A DNA stretch of 64,000 nt from Mixophyes australis (taxonomy: Eukaryota > Chordata > Amphibia > Anura > Limnodynastidae): contig JAVHZZ010000012.1 of the NCBI GenBank assembly GCA_036250195.1, positions 92,083,115 through 92,147,114 of the forward strand, in the 5' to 3' direction. Of the stretch, positions 12,170 to 23,095 are shown piece by piece. The first letter of the stretch is position 1. Every line of letters begins with the position of its first letter. A program made the translations under genes and the position numbers. The notes beneath the pieces are model-generated. The model was not told where the DNA came from, searched no databases, and saw only the letters and a program-made list of their open reading frames with translations.

Positions 12170-15125
12170 GAGGTTCCGGGGCCGCCCAGAATGTTGAAAC
12201 CAAAATGGAACGGAATCGCAACGGAACTGGAATGCTGGTACCAGAATGGTAAAACCAAAACAGAACCAGGATGCTGGAGCCGGAACGTAATCGGAATGCT
12301 GGACCCAGAACGGAACCAAAATGCTGGAGCTGGGAACACTGGATCTGGAACGGAACAGGAATGCTGAGCCGGAACGGTATGGAATGCTGGAACTGGAACA
12401 GTACCGGAATGTTGAAACCAAAATGTACAGGAATCTTAATGGAACTGGAATGCTGGACCCGGAACAGAACCACAATGCTGGAGCAAGAACGGAACCAGAA
12501 TGCTGCGACTGGAACCGGAATAATTGAACCAAAATGGAAAAGAATCGCAATGGAACCAGAACTGAACCGGAATACTGGAGCTGGGACATAACCGAAATGC
12601 CGGAACGTAACTGGAACTCTGGATCGAGACCGGAACAATGAACCTGGAATGGAACTGGCATGCTGGAATCAGAATGCTGGAGGCGGGACAGAAATGAGAA
12701 ACAAACGGAATCCTAATGCTGGACCCAGAAACGGAAACCGAAATACAGAAGCCGGAACAGAACCGGAATGCTGCTGCCAGAACAGGACTGTAAATGTGGG
12801 GCTGGAACAGAACCGTAACATAGCGGAACAGAACTGGACTGCTGGAGAAAGAATTGAACCAGTCCGCTGGAGCCGGAACAGAACCAGACTGCTGGAACCG
12901 GAACAGAATCGGACCACTGTATTCAGAACGGACCCAGAACGCTGCAGCCGGAACAGAACTGAAATGATGGAACCAGAATTCTGGACCCGGAACAGAACCT
13001 GAATGCTGTAGCCGGAACACTGGACCTGGAAAAGAACAGTGCGGAATGGTATGGAATGCTGGAACTGGAACTAGAATGCTGGAACCGGAATAGTAGAACC
13101 AGAATAGAATCGGAATTCTCGAATCAGAATGCTGGAGCCGGAACAGAACTGGACCGCTGGAGATGGAACGGACCCGAAATGCAGAAACCAGAATTCTGGA
13201 CCCGGAACAGAACCCGAATGCTGCTGCCAGAACAGGACTGTAAATGTGGGGCTGGAACAGAACCGTAACATAGCGGAACAGAACTGGACTGCTGGAGAAA
13301 GAACTGAACCAGTCCGCTGGAGCCGGAACAGAACCAGACTGCTGGAACCGGAACAGAATCGGACCACTGTATTCAGAACGGACCCAGAACGCTGCAGCCA
13401 GAACAGAACTGAAATGATGGAACCAGAATTCTGGACCCGGAACAGAACCTGAATGCTGTAGCCAGAACACTGGACCTGGAAAAGAACAGTGCGGAATGGT
13501 ACGGAATGCTGGAACTGGAACTAGAATGCTGGAACCGGAATAGTAGAACCAGAATAGAATCGGAATTCTCGAATCAGAATGCTGGAGCCGGAACAGAACT
13601 GGACCGCTGGAGATGGAACGGACCCGAAATGCAGAAACCAGAATTCTGGACCCGGAACAGAACCTGAATGCTGTAGCCGGAACACTGGACCTGGAAAGGA
13701 ACAGTACGAAACAGTAGGGAATGCTGGAACTGGAACAGATCCAGAAAGCTGGAAACGGAACATAACCAAAACGTTTGAGCCGGAATAGGAATGCTGTAGC
13801 CAGAACAGAACCCCAATGCTGTAGCCGGTATAGGAGTGCTGGACCTGGAATGCTGTAGTCAGAAGAAAAGTGGAAAGCTGTAGCTGGAACAGAACCGGAA
13901 TGCAGGAACGGAACATAACAGATGGCTTTGGCTGGAACGGTACCGGAATGCTGGAACTGAAAAGGAACAGGCATGATGGAGCCAGAACGGCATGAAATGC
14001 TGGAACTGGAACGGTAGAACCAGAAGAAAAACGTAATGCCAGAAAGCTGGACATGAACCTGGAACCCTGGACCCGGAACGTCCCAGAATGTAGTCGGAAC
14101 AGAACTGGAATGCTGGATCGGAACATAACCAGACGGCTTTAGTTGGAATGGAACCGGAAAAGATTGGAATGCCGGAACAGAGGCGGAACAAAATCAGAAT
14201 GCCTGAACAGAGCCGGAACGGAAACAGAATGCCGAAACGGAACTGGAATAGATCAGGAACAGAGCTGGAACGGATCCGGATTGCCATAATACTGGAACAG
14301 AGCCGGAATGCATCCAGAGAATCATAGTTCCAGAACATAAACGGAATGGAACCGTAATGCCAGACGGGACCGGAACAGACCTGGAATGCCGTCACGGAAC
14401 AGAAACGGATCTGGAATGGAACCGGAATGCTGGAACGCATCCGGATCGAAACCGGAATGTCCGTGGTGGCATGAGATGTATAGCACGACAATACAAAATT
14501 AGAATTACGAGCAGCGGGAATTTTATTTGCCTAGATTCAAAAAGTCAAGCGGAGAGAATGACATCAAACAGTGTCTGCTGTGCAGGGCTAAATCTTAGCG
14601 GGAAATCATATATTCCAAAAGGAGGTGAGGGACCGTAATGCTGGAACACCTGACCAGACCCGTAACAGATACAGAATGACAGACCCGTAATGAAAAAGCT
14701 GGAGCTGCAACACAATTAGAATGCCGGAACAGAACACCTGACCAGATCCGGAATGGAACAGATCCGGAATGCCAGCCCTGGAACAAAACCTTAATGTCAG
14801 AATGCCAAGACCAGGAACGGAAAAGCTGGAGCTGCAACATAGCCGGAATTCCAGAACAAAACCGGAATACTGGAGCCGGAGTGAAAGCGGAATGCTGTAG
14901 TTGGAACCAGTATACTGTATCCGAAACGGATCTGGCGTGCTGTATCCGGAATGGAATCGGAACGCTGGACCTGAAACCGGCATAATGGAACTGGAATGTT
15001 GACACCGACATGAAATCGCTATGGAACCGGAATAGTAGAACCATAACAGAATCGGAATTCTGGAACAAGAATGCTGCAACCAGGAATCTAAATGGAACCG
15101 GAATGTTGGAACTGGAAGTTCCAAC
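12170..15125. repeat. GGAAT/GGAAC-rich minisatellite with a 450-bp higher-order repeat
   Basis: Degenerate short units built from CGGAATGCTGGA and CGGAACAGAACC-type words fill almost 3 kb. A long block recurs with high identity: the CCAGAACAGGACTG word sits at 12777 and 13227, a shift of 450 bp, and the blocks around 12960-13080 and 13410-13530 match accordingly. A non-repetitive interruption spans about 14470-14640. Very long open frames on the minus strand (for example 12436-13974) arise because the units rarely contain stops; their products are low-complexity Phe/Ser/Pro/Val strings and are not supported as genes. Confidence 0.9.
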
Positions 15126-15129
15126 ACGC

Positions 15130-16033
15130 ACTGCCTTGGTCACTCCCTTGACCTTGTTTTCTCTCATCTATGTCATCTCTCTGACTTCTCCAACTCTCCC
15201 TTTCCACTTTGTGACCACATCTACTCTCCTTCAATCTGTCCTCTTCCCCTGCTTCCCCCCTGTCTAAAACTACCCTCACTAGGCGCAATCTTGACACTGT
15301 TGACCCTACTACTTTATCTTCCTCTATTGAAACTCTACTCTCCCCTCTTCCCTCCCTGGTCTGCCCTGACCAAGCCACCTCTCTCTATAACTCTATAAGG
15401 GATTGAAAACTTCTTACCCTGACCCACAAGGTCCTCTCACAGTCTACTGCCCCTTATATCTCCAATCTCCTCTCCATCCAAACTCCCACCAGGTCCCTGC
15501 GATCGGCCAATGACCATCGCCTCTCCTCCACTCTGATCAACGCATCCTATTCCAGAATCCAAGACTTCTCCTGACCTTGGCTACTGCACTGTAATAATTT
15601 CACACACTCCATCGATTTGTTCCCCTAACCTGTGCTCCTTCAAACGGGCACTCAACAATCATCTCTTCCTCAAAGCCTACCAGCCTTCCACCTAACCCTC
15701 TCTCCATGCTCACTCTCACCACCTCGCTGCTCCTCAGAAGAAGGGAGCGCTTGTTCCCCTCTTCTGACTCCCTTTGTGCCTGCCATCTGTTTTCCCTCCC
15801 TTTAGGATGTAAGCTCTTATGAGCAGGGCCCTCCTCCCTCCTGTCTCTCTACCTTCTCTTCTGCTCCAACTTCAATATATTTGCTTTGCCTGGAGCCTCT
15901 GAAGTCTTGGTACTACTTGTTTATTGTTCTGTACGGTTATTCCCTGTACGGTCCATTGTTTGTACTGTGTACGGTGCTGCGGAAACCTTGTGGCGCCTTA
16001 TAAATAAAAGATAATAATAATAATAATTAAAGT
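15130..16033 (+). mobile_element. LINE 3' end with degraded reverse transcriptase C-terminus
   Basis: The translated stretch near 15635-15690 contains the SFKRALNNHLFLKAY type motif common at the C-terminus of non-LTR retrotransposon proteins, and 15400-15550 reads as a degraded relative (stops and shifts). The 3' tail GTGCTGCGGAAACC, GTGGCGCC, TATAAATAAA followed by an AAT microsatellite (15972-16030) resembles the SINE tail at 20940-21059. Start is approximate because the left side merges with the minisatellite. LINE family not certain. Confidence 0.65.
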
Positions 16034-16260
16034 CTTGTGTCATTTAGTTTAGATATTAAGTCAAGAGGGTAAGGAGAGGTTATTTAAGGTAATAGACTAT
16101 CAACAATTAAGCATTTTAAAATAATGTATATTTAAAGCTTAACATTCATAAAATAATTCAGTACTGGTAATATTTACATGCTTTGAAACAATGGCAACAG
16201 TAACAACATATTGAAACAGAAATGTATTTAAAGGCATAATAGTTAAATTGTTTACACGTT

Positions 16261-16266
16261 TTTATT
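16261..16266 (-). terminator. Candidate polyadenylation signal for the CXCR6-like gene
   Basis: AATAAA on the minus strand about 415 bp beyond the CXCR6-like stop codon. Plausible as the end of a short 3' UTR; other signals cannot be excluded. Confidence 0.35.
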
Positions 16267-16681
16267 GTTAACACATCATATTCAATTTAAAAAATTGATA
16301 CACCAAACAATTCACAAACAACTGACTAATGAAGCAATTGCTGTATAATATTCTATAAAAAGCTAATTACACTTATGACAGTAAAATATGACATTTTAAA
16401 CAAGAGATTGATTTGCTTATTAAATTGGTTGTTTCCTATTTGATATCACAGGTGCACCAAACAAGCATAAAGTTCCCAACGGGAAATCTGTATTTAATCT
16501 TACAAAGTGTCTTGAAATGTGTTTACTAGATGGATGAATGCAGTCAACTATATAAGTAAAACCGTCTTAACTGTCACACAAATGAGCACACTAGCCAAGG
16601 TATAGTCAAAAAGCAAATCTCCTTCTTTTCTATACAGGTTGCTCATATATCATTCTGAAAGAAGGGGCACGCTGATTTTCT

Positions 16682-17695
16682 TTAAGTATGTTGAATACTT
16701 ATGGCTTCTATGTTGGTTGAAACAGAAATATTTTTGGAATCTCGATCGGTCATCTTAAAAGTATTTGTACATTCCTCGTGTTGTTTGCTTAGTCCAAAAC
16801 CTCTTACAATTTTCCAGAAGTTGTTTCTAAATTTTGTGCCAATGAAGAAGTATAAAACCGGGTTAAGACACGCATGCATGAATGCAAACGCTTCCAGTAT
16901 AATCAGTGCTCTGACTACGTGTACGTTTCTGATCTTTTCCAATATAACTATAAAAAGAATGACATTATAGGGCAACTGTGTAGCAATAAAAACTGCCACT
17001 AATATGAATATTATTTTCATTGACTTTTTCTTCTGTGTACTCCTAGCAGTAATCAAAGTCTTTATGATAAAAGTATAACAAAATATCATTGCTGTTAGAG
17101 GCACTAAAAGCCCAATCGCCAACTGAAATGACTGAACAACTAGCTCAATGTGTGGTGGGTCGTATACGTCAAAGCAGCCATTTACATTCTTACTCGTCAG
17201 GTATTTAAACTGTGGAACTGCGAGGAGCAGCGAAAACATCCAGATCATGGCACACAACCCATTTATCCATTTATGTTTGTAGACTTGATATTTGTTAGGC
17301 TTAGTAACTGTAGTAATAGAAATAAATCTGTGAACAGTGATTGCGGTAAGTGTTAGCATTGACGTATATAGATTTATTCTGTACATGCCTTTTATAACCT
17401 TACACATGACCTCACCAAAGATCCAGCTATGGGCAGACTCATACGCTAGGAATGGAAGAGTACAAAGGAACAAGAAGTCAGCCAACGCTAAGTTTACCAA
17501 AAATGTGTCTGTCAGGGTTTTCCTCTTCTCATAAAACAGAAATACAATTATAACCAGCAAATTTCCAATAAGTCCAAAAATAGAAGTGATGGAATATGTA
17601 ATAGGCAGAAAGAGACTGTGGAGGTGGTGGTAGAGATCACTGGTGTTCTTGTTTTCATTCTTCTCAAACAGATCCCAAAACTCTTCATAATCCAT
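16682..17695 (-). CDS. cxcr6: C-X-C chemokine receptor type 6-like GPCR, single coding exon
   Basis: A 337-residue rhodopsin-class receptor, complete and uninterrupted. Seven hydrophobic segments lie at about 31-56, 64-86, 98-125, 143-162, 187-212, 226-250 and 263-287. Family marks include LALAD in TM2, Cys98 and Cys174 for the TM3-ECL2 disulfide, TQLPYN in TM6 and NPVLY (278-282) in TM7. There is no Cys in the N-terminus or third extracellular loop, which fits CXCR6, known to lack the second disulfide of most chemokine receptors. The acidic, Tyr-containing N-terminus (DYEEF) and a C-tail of VSTNIEAISI type also fit CXCR6. One sequon lies at Asn17. The usual DRY/DRF is HRF (His122, codon CAC). 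The start is the first ATG; bases just upstream (TATATCCAATCCCAG) look like a splice acceptor, so a 5' non-coding exon is likely. In mammals CXCR6 binds CXCL16 on T and NK cells; ligand here unknown. Confidence 0.88.
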   Translation of the reverse strand: MDYEEFWDLFEKNENKNTSDLYHHLHSLFLPITYSITSIFGLIGNLLVIIVFLFYEKRKTLTDTFLVNLALADFLFLCTLPFLAYESAHSWIFGEVMCKVIKGMYRINLYTSMLTLTAITVHRFISITTVTKPNKYQVYKHKWINGLCAMIWMFSLLLAVPQFKYLTSKNVNGCFDVYDPPHIELVVQSFQLAIGLLVPLTAMIFCYTFIIKTLITARSTQKKKSMKIIFILVAVFIATQLPYNVILFIVILEKIRNVHVVRALIILEAFAFMHACLNPVLYFFIGTKFRNNFWKIVRGFGLSKQHEECTNTFKMTDRDSKNISVSTNIEAISIQHT

Positions 17696-17769
17696 CTGGG
17701 ATTGGATATAAAATAGTCAAATGGTAAACATTGTGTATACGGACAGAAAGAGGTTTACAATGTCATCGT

Positions 17770-19010
17770 CTGTCCATAGCTCTGGTTATTTCACCATGAT
17801 CAGATTAGTCAGTATTGGGGTTATTGTCATTACATAGAGCAGTCTGGAGATAAAGCTTAATACAATGAGTACTCTGCCCTGAGAAGGTATCGTACAAACC
17901 TGTATAATACATTGTACTAACACCATCATTTCTAGATCACTCAGCTGAGAGCTATGTTTACACTGGCACATAAGAAGTAATATAAGATAGACAGCCATGT
18001 ACCATTTGTCCTGGGCCAGCACGTAGTTCTGCACGCTGCTCATTCATTGGTTCAGTGCTGGGACTTATAACTATGTTACACATGCCATTTGTCTGAGTGT
18101 GGTAGGGGCTAACTCTGTGGTGTTCCAGCTGCATCCCTTTACATAATCAAGTTGGACATAAACTGAATGCACTAAACCATTAGTATTTCCTCGGGGGACT
18201 CCCACCCTGGGAAATATACTAATGAGAGAATTTACCACCTTATCGGCCCTTGGACATTGGTTCTACATACTGGGTTGCATAGTCTACCAGTGTGAGGATG
18301 AATTGTTACCCATGATGATAGCAAGGGCTACCTGCTCAGAGGGTTCCTCTATTATTGGTAAAGGCTAGTAGAGGAGCAGGTCCCACATTACCAGGTGTTC
18401 CCACCATTTGACAGGCATAACAAGAAAAGCAATAATTGTCTATATCAGTCCCCTCTGGCCAATAGAAATTATAAGTTAAACGGGACCTGGTTTTCTGAAC
18501 TCTTATTGGCTGCCATCAATATTTCCTGGGTACCACTGTTATCCAAGCTTCCAGCAGGTCTCTAGCTATGGTTTCCCAGTCTCATCTTCCCAATACATCT
18601 TTTCTCGATCAGACTCAGTGGGAGGCTTTCCTGCCAGACGTCTCACTTCCCTAGAGTGGGATCTGTCTGCTGATCAGTGTCTCCTAACAGTGGCTGGGTG
18701 ACTGCAATGGCTTGTTCTGGGGGTGGGGTTGGTACTTTGTGTGACTCCATGTCAGTAAAACCATTCATCCACCTCAAGAGATAACCCACAGTCCTTAGCC
18801 TGACGTGTGACAAATATCACCGAGGGATAAAGTGCAGACTCAACATTATCTGCTAAAGTTTTAGACAATTTTGATTCAGGTAAAGAGCGATTTAAACTTT
18901 CCCGCTTCCCATTAGACTGTGCCCTTTAATCAGGACATGGAACATATGAAAAGATGGGGTTAATCTCTAGTACAATAGAGGAGGAGTTGATTAAGATGTA
19001 ATTAGATGGT
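17770..19010 (-). pseudogene. Degraded retroviral pol (integrase) to env-like remnant, antisense to window
   Basis: Read on the minus strand, 18780-18935 translates to a stretch beginning QSNGKRESLNRSL and continuing SKLSKTLAD, the form of the integrase catalytic Glu region of retroviruses (Ser-Asn-Gly, then Glu and Leu-Asn-Arg-Ser-Leu). Sequence before it has stops. Downstream, after many stops, an 85-codon open piece (18043-17786) starts with a Met and a hydrophobic stretch, placed where an env signal peptide could be. Order pol then env on one strand is consistent. It lies directly upstream of the CXCR6-like gene, in the same orientation. The integrase part is moderate evidence; the env part is weak. 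Confidence 0.45.
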
Positions 19011-19030
19011 CAGGAGCAACCAAAGAGAGA

Positions 19031-19327
19031 GGTTAGGGTTAGGGGTGAGGGTTAGGGGGTTAGGGGTTAGGGGGTTAGGGTTAGGGTTAGGGGTTAGGGG
19101 GTTAGGGGTGAGGGGAGTTAGGGGAGTTAGGGTTAGGGTTAGAGGTTGAGCGGGGTTAGGGTTAGGGGTGAGGGGAGTTAAATGATGAGGTTAGGGTTAG
19201 GGGTTAGGGTTAGGGGTGAGGGGAGTTAGGGGAGTTAGGGTCAGAGGTTGAGCAGGGTTAGGGTTAGGGGTGAGGGGAGTTAAATGATGAGGTTAGGGTT
19301 AGGGTTAGGGGTTAGGGTTAGGGGTGA
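19031..19327. repeat. Interstitial telomere-like repeats (TTAGGG/TTAGGGG)
   Basis: About 300 bp of TTAGGG and TTAGGGG units mixed with GGGGTGAGGGGAGTTA variants. A longer word containing GAGGTTGAGC and GTTAAATGATGAGG is repeated with a shift of 102 bp (19141 and 19243), so the array grew by higher-order duplication. Confidence 0.85.
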
Positions 19328-19329
19328 GT

Positions 19330-20914
19330 GGAGTTAAAGGACGAGGTTGTTCTCTCCGACCTTTTATTGCAGCTTTCACAACCTGCTGCTGGTTTCTTGT
19401 CTGGATCCTGGAATGGCCGGACCTGTTGGAAGATGTATAGGTACATGAATGGTCAACAAGTCAGCACAGTACATAAAACAGACCATGCAGTATACATACA
19501 TGTCACCTTTATAAAGGGTCAGACATTACCCTTATTTTTATGAATGAAAAAGCTGCCTGAAATTGATCTTCTCATGCCCACGTAACTCATCCCAAAATGC
19601 ACCCACATGCCTATCACTTGCTCCAAAATTCTACCACATGCCACTCGCACCTTCCGCATGCCCTCCAGACACACTGATTGGGAAACACAAGTCGTTGGCA
19701 CCCAGATCATCAGCACATATGTTGCTTTGGATAAAGGATTCGTGAAATTGGTATAATGTGTGCTAATTCTAAGACATAAACCATTTCATCTTCTACTACA
19801 GGGCAGATTTAGGGTTTAGAGTAACACAGCACCCGAAGGGAAATACAAAATCATATATCACATGATTAAACCCAAAAATGGCAGAACAGAACAATATAAC
19901 AGAACAGGCATGGGCTTATATAAGGAACACACAGAAAAGTACAAACACTGGAGGAATCATTTATATCTGGATGGAAAAGTCCACCTGTCAGAGTCCTGCA
20001 GTCCGACAATCTAAGAGGTATATTTACTAGCCGTCGGTTCTCTGCGCTTTGCTGTAATTTTTTTAAAACAGCAATTTTATTCATTATAAACACGATGGGC
20101 TTTGTCTGTAATGAAATTGCCATTTTAAAAAATAACGGCAAAACGATGAGAAGGGACTAAGATTAGGAATGTTACTGAAGAAAACTGCCAGCTAAATCTT
20201 CTATCTGTTTTACATTGATGTACTTGCAATATTGTTTGTATTGATTATAAGAAATATTTTATAACATACTGCACTATGTGGCTGCCCTACACTTCTTGTT
20301 TATATTGAGCGTTATGAGTCCTATGGAGATGAGGCAGAAATAGGAGAGTATTTGAGTTGAAATAAGCAATGTAATATATAATTGTTGGTACATAGACACT
20401 TTTTCTATAGTGTCACTGGTGGACCTGATTCGCTAAGGAAAGTAAGGCAAAAAATGAGTATATTTGCTCCTGGACAAACCTTGTTACAATGCTAAGGGTG
20501 CATATTAGAGTATTATTTTGCACATAAGATAAATACTGGCTGCCTTTTCATGTAGCACAGAAATACCTGATAGGATCCCCTCCTCTTAACCAACATTGTG
20601 GAGGATTGGCCAAGTACGATCTGCTGAAAGAACTTCTTTTAGTACTTTATTCAGTGTGTGTGTACACGGGTGTATAGTCTGTGGTAATATTGCGCTATTG
20701 TTCTTTTTATTATTAGGTATGAACACATGGAGCGGTTTGAAGATTGTTTAAGACTCCAGATTTACAGATAAGCTGTTTGAGTTCCTCTCTATGGTTAGCA
20801 TGTAATACACGTGATAGAGTACTTGTTACTGCAATAGGAGACGCCTTTAACCTTCTTCTCCTCTACATTGTTTAAGAGAATATAATATTTTCATGACTAA
20901 ATGCCAAGAAGAAA
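19330..20914. other. No gene recognised; one MITE-like terminus at 20423-20438
   Basis: Open frames here are short and carry no recognisable domain. ACCTGATTCGCTAAGG at 20423-20438 resembles the GGCCCGATTCATTAAGG terminus seen at 63249 and elsewhere. Confidence 0.5.
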
Positions 20915-20939
20915 ATGAAGTTACCCACTGAGTCTGTCT

Positions 20940-21059
20940 CTCTGTCTGTGTGTGTGTTGGGAATTTAGACTGTAAGCTCCAATGGGGCAGGGACTGATGT
21001 GAGTGAGTTCTCTGTACAGCGCTGCGGAATCAGTGGCGCTATATAAATAAATGATGATG
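20940..21059 (+). mobile_element. 5'-truncated SINE/LINE tail with 25-bp target-site duplication
   Basis: The insert carries GGGAATTTAGACTGTAAGC, CAGCGCTGCGGAATC, GTGGCGCTATATAAATAAA and a (TGA)n tail. The same 25 bases occur at 20915-20939 and 21060-21084, immediately on both sides, a perfect target-site duplication. This is the signature of target-primed reverse transcription with early termination. Confidence 0.9.
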
Positions 21060-21535
21060 ATGAAGTTACCCACTGAGTCTGTCTGTGTGGCAGCAGGAGA
21101 GAGAAGACGCTCTTTACTCCTCCTGTAATGGTGATGCTACTTCTGATATTTCAAAGCCTGAACAAAGCATAATGATTTAAAGTATATTTTATTTATATCA
21201 TGAAGATGAGAATGGAAAATTCCTGCAGAGGTCTGTGGTACGATAATGTACCAAATATTCCAGGACTTTGGGCAGCGATAAAAGACAAACACATCTCTGC
21301 TTCTGTATCCCACTCTCTGCCGAAAGTTCAGAGGTTATTTGCAACTTGTTCCACTGTGTAAATAAGCCGTATTGTTTGTTTAGTGTACATGATGGAAGCG
21401 ACTACATCAGTACCCTGGCAAATCTCTTCCTATTGCTTCCAATAATGAGGTGGAGTTCAGGAATCAACGCTATTAAACTTCTTGCTGGAAATTTATTGAA
21501 GCACTTGAGGCTGTACAAGAGAAGTGAACATAAAC

Positions 21536-21600
21536 ATCAATTGTCATATGAGCTCATATAGCCTAATAACTATTTATCCAAATGACGCAAATATGAGAAG
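21536..21600 (-). repeat. Dispersed repeat, inverted partner of 25785-25855
   Basis: The reverse complement of this stretch (GATAAATAGT, TATATGAGCTCATATG, CAATTGATG in order) matches 25785-25855 with few differences. Its core TATGAGCTCATA is a palindrome. Family not recognised. Confidence 0.6.
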
Positions 21601-21785
21601 AATGCAGAGATGCAATAACACACAAGATAAGATAAAGACGAGACAGAGTGATTTGTATTGTTTTTACTGAGCTCATATCCAGGGAAGATTCTGTGTGAAC
21701 TAGGGAGGTGCGGGCGGTGCCATCGCCCAGGGCGCAAGCCCAAGGGGGCGCAGCAGCTGCCCGCTACCTGGTTCTGTATTTACAG

Positions 21786-21887
21786 GCTTTTACTTTCACA
21801 GTCTGACAGGAAGTTCGGCATTTGGAACGCAAACTTGCTGAACTTCCTGTCAGTGGAATGCCTTCCACTGCGGAAGTAAGTAAAAGC
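21786..21887. repeat. Branched foldback structure (outer stem with two inner hairpins)
   Basis: The outer arms GCTTTTACTT (21786-21795) and AAGTAAAAGC (21878-21887) are exact complements. Between them lie hairpin 1, GACAGGAAGTTC (21805-21816) with GAACTTCCTGTC (21840-21851), and hairpin 2, CAGTGGAA-TGCC-TTCCACTG (21851-21870). The wider repeat probably starts near 21700 (GCCATCGCCCAGGGCGC) and is not classified. Confidence 0.7.
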
Positions 21888-22877
21888 GCTCTCCCTGATC
21901 CTTCCACAGAAGGGATGTTTGTTAGTGATCACTGCTCATTCTGGCATTGTGCGCCACATTCCGGTCTGACAGAAGCCACAGCGTCTGGCACACACAGGTC
22001 ACAAGGTGAAGGATTGTGGAGCTAATTCTGAACAATGTTCCTCATTACTTATACGTCACGCTGCCACAAACTAGTTCTTATTAAACCATGGATTTCACTC
22101 AAATGTATTCACATCTTATGTCTCAGCTACTGATATCGTTTATCACATAGATGGAACCCAGGCCCAGGAGCTAAAAATGGTCCACTTTGTGCTACAGGAG
22201 GTAAAAGTGCATTTATTTCATAAGCTGTTATGGGATACCCAAAAATATTTGATATGACCATAGAAGTGTCACCAACGGTCCAGAGCACTGCTCCCACGTT
22301 ATGCCTTGTTTATGTAGATTGTAAGCTTTTGGGAACTATTTCATTAATACTGTTAGAAACTTGTATAACTGTAATATAAATTTTATCAGCTTCTTTTTAT
22401 AGTAACTTAATGTAATAGACCGGCCCCAGTGTGTGTTCCTGTACTGTTATTATATGGAATGTCTGTAGAATACGTCCTATTGTAACTAGAGGATGAAAGG
22501 AGAAATATGACAAGATACAGACGCGGCTCCTAAAGTGGAGACAATAGAGGTCTGGATTATGTTTCCTAAACCTAACAAAGTATTAAATGCGTCGTCTGTG
22601 TGCGATTGTATTGTTGTGTGTGAGCTCCATGTAATGTTGTATATATGTCCTACTGGTGTTACAGTCTCAGATCTGCAGAGCGGCTCTTCTGGGAGACAGG
22701 ACTCACAGTAACTGGAACATTTGTGGACCTGCTGTTCCGGGTGATGTTTCGTATAATACACGTTACTTCCAGCTAGAAAGTGACTTTTCCCTGCGCTCCG
22801 GAGCACTCGTCCCCCCTTTCTCTGTTTGATTTGTGTTGAGGTTTTGCAGGAACCTGATCTTGGCAGGGGCAGGATTG

Positions 22878-23095
22878 TTAGGGGGGGTCCCCCCACCGAA
22901 AAAAAACACAGCGAGAGCTGCTGCGCATGCGTCCGCGCATGCGCAGCAGTTCTGTTTCGGCAGCACTGCACTATACAGCACCGCCGCGGACGCTTCTTTG
23001 ACAGCGCCGCGGCTGCTGTATAGTACAGTGCCAGTATGGAGGCCACTTCTATAGCGGAGGGGAGGGGTTTCTGGAGACCCAGAAACCCCCCCTGC
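22878..23095. mobile_element. Serial-hairpin foldback element
   Basis: Four hairpins in a row: a G-run against a C-run at about 22878-22895; CTGCTGCGCATGCG (22918-22931) with its complement (22935-22949); an 18-bp arm at 22963-22980 with 23014-23031 (one mismatch); and GGGGTTTCTGG-AGAC-CCAGAAACCCC at about 23065-23090. The surrounding CCACACCC-rich right part (to about 23335) probably belongs to the same repeat. No terminal repeats or target duplication could be fixed. Confidence 0.6.

Noticed and set aside
12436..13974. 512-codon minus-strand open frame
   Set aside because: Low-complexity translation of the GGAAT/GGAAC minisatellite; overlapping frames are open too.
22486..23046. 186-codon minus-strand open frame
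   Set aside because: Crosses the foldback element and shows no recognisable domain; GC-rich hairpins keep the frame open.
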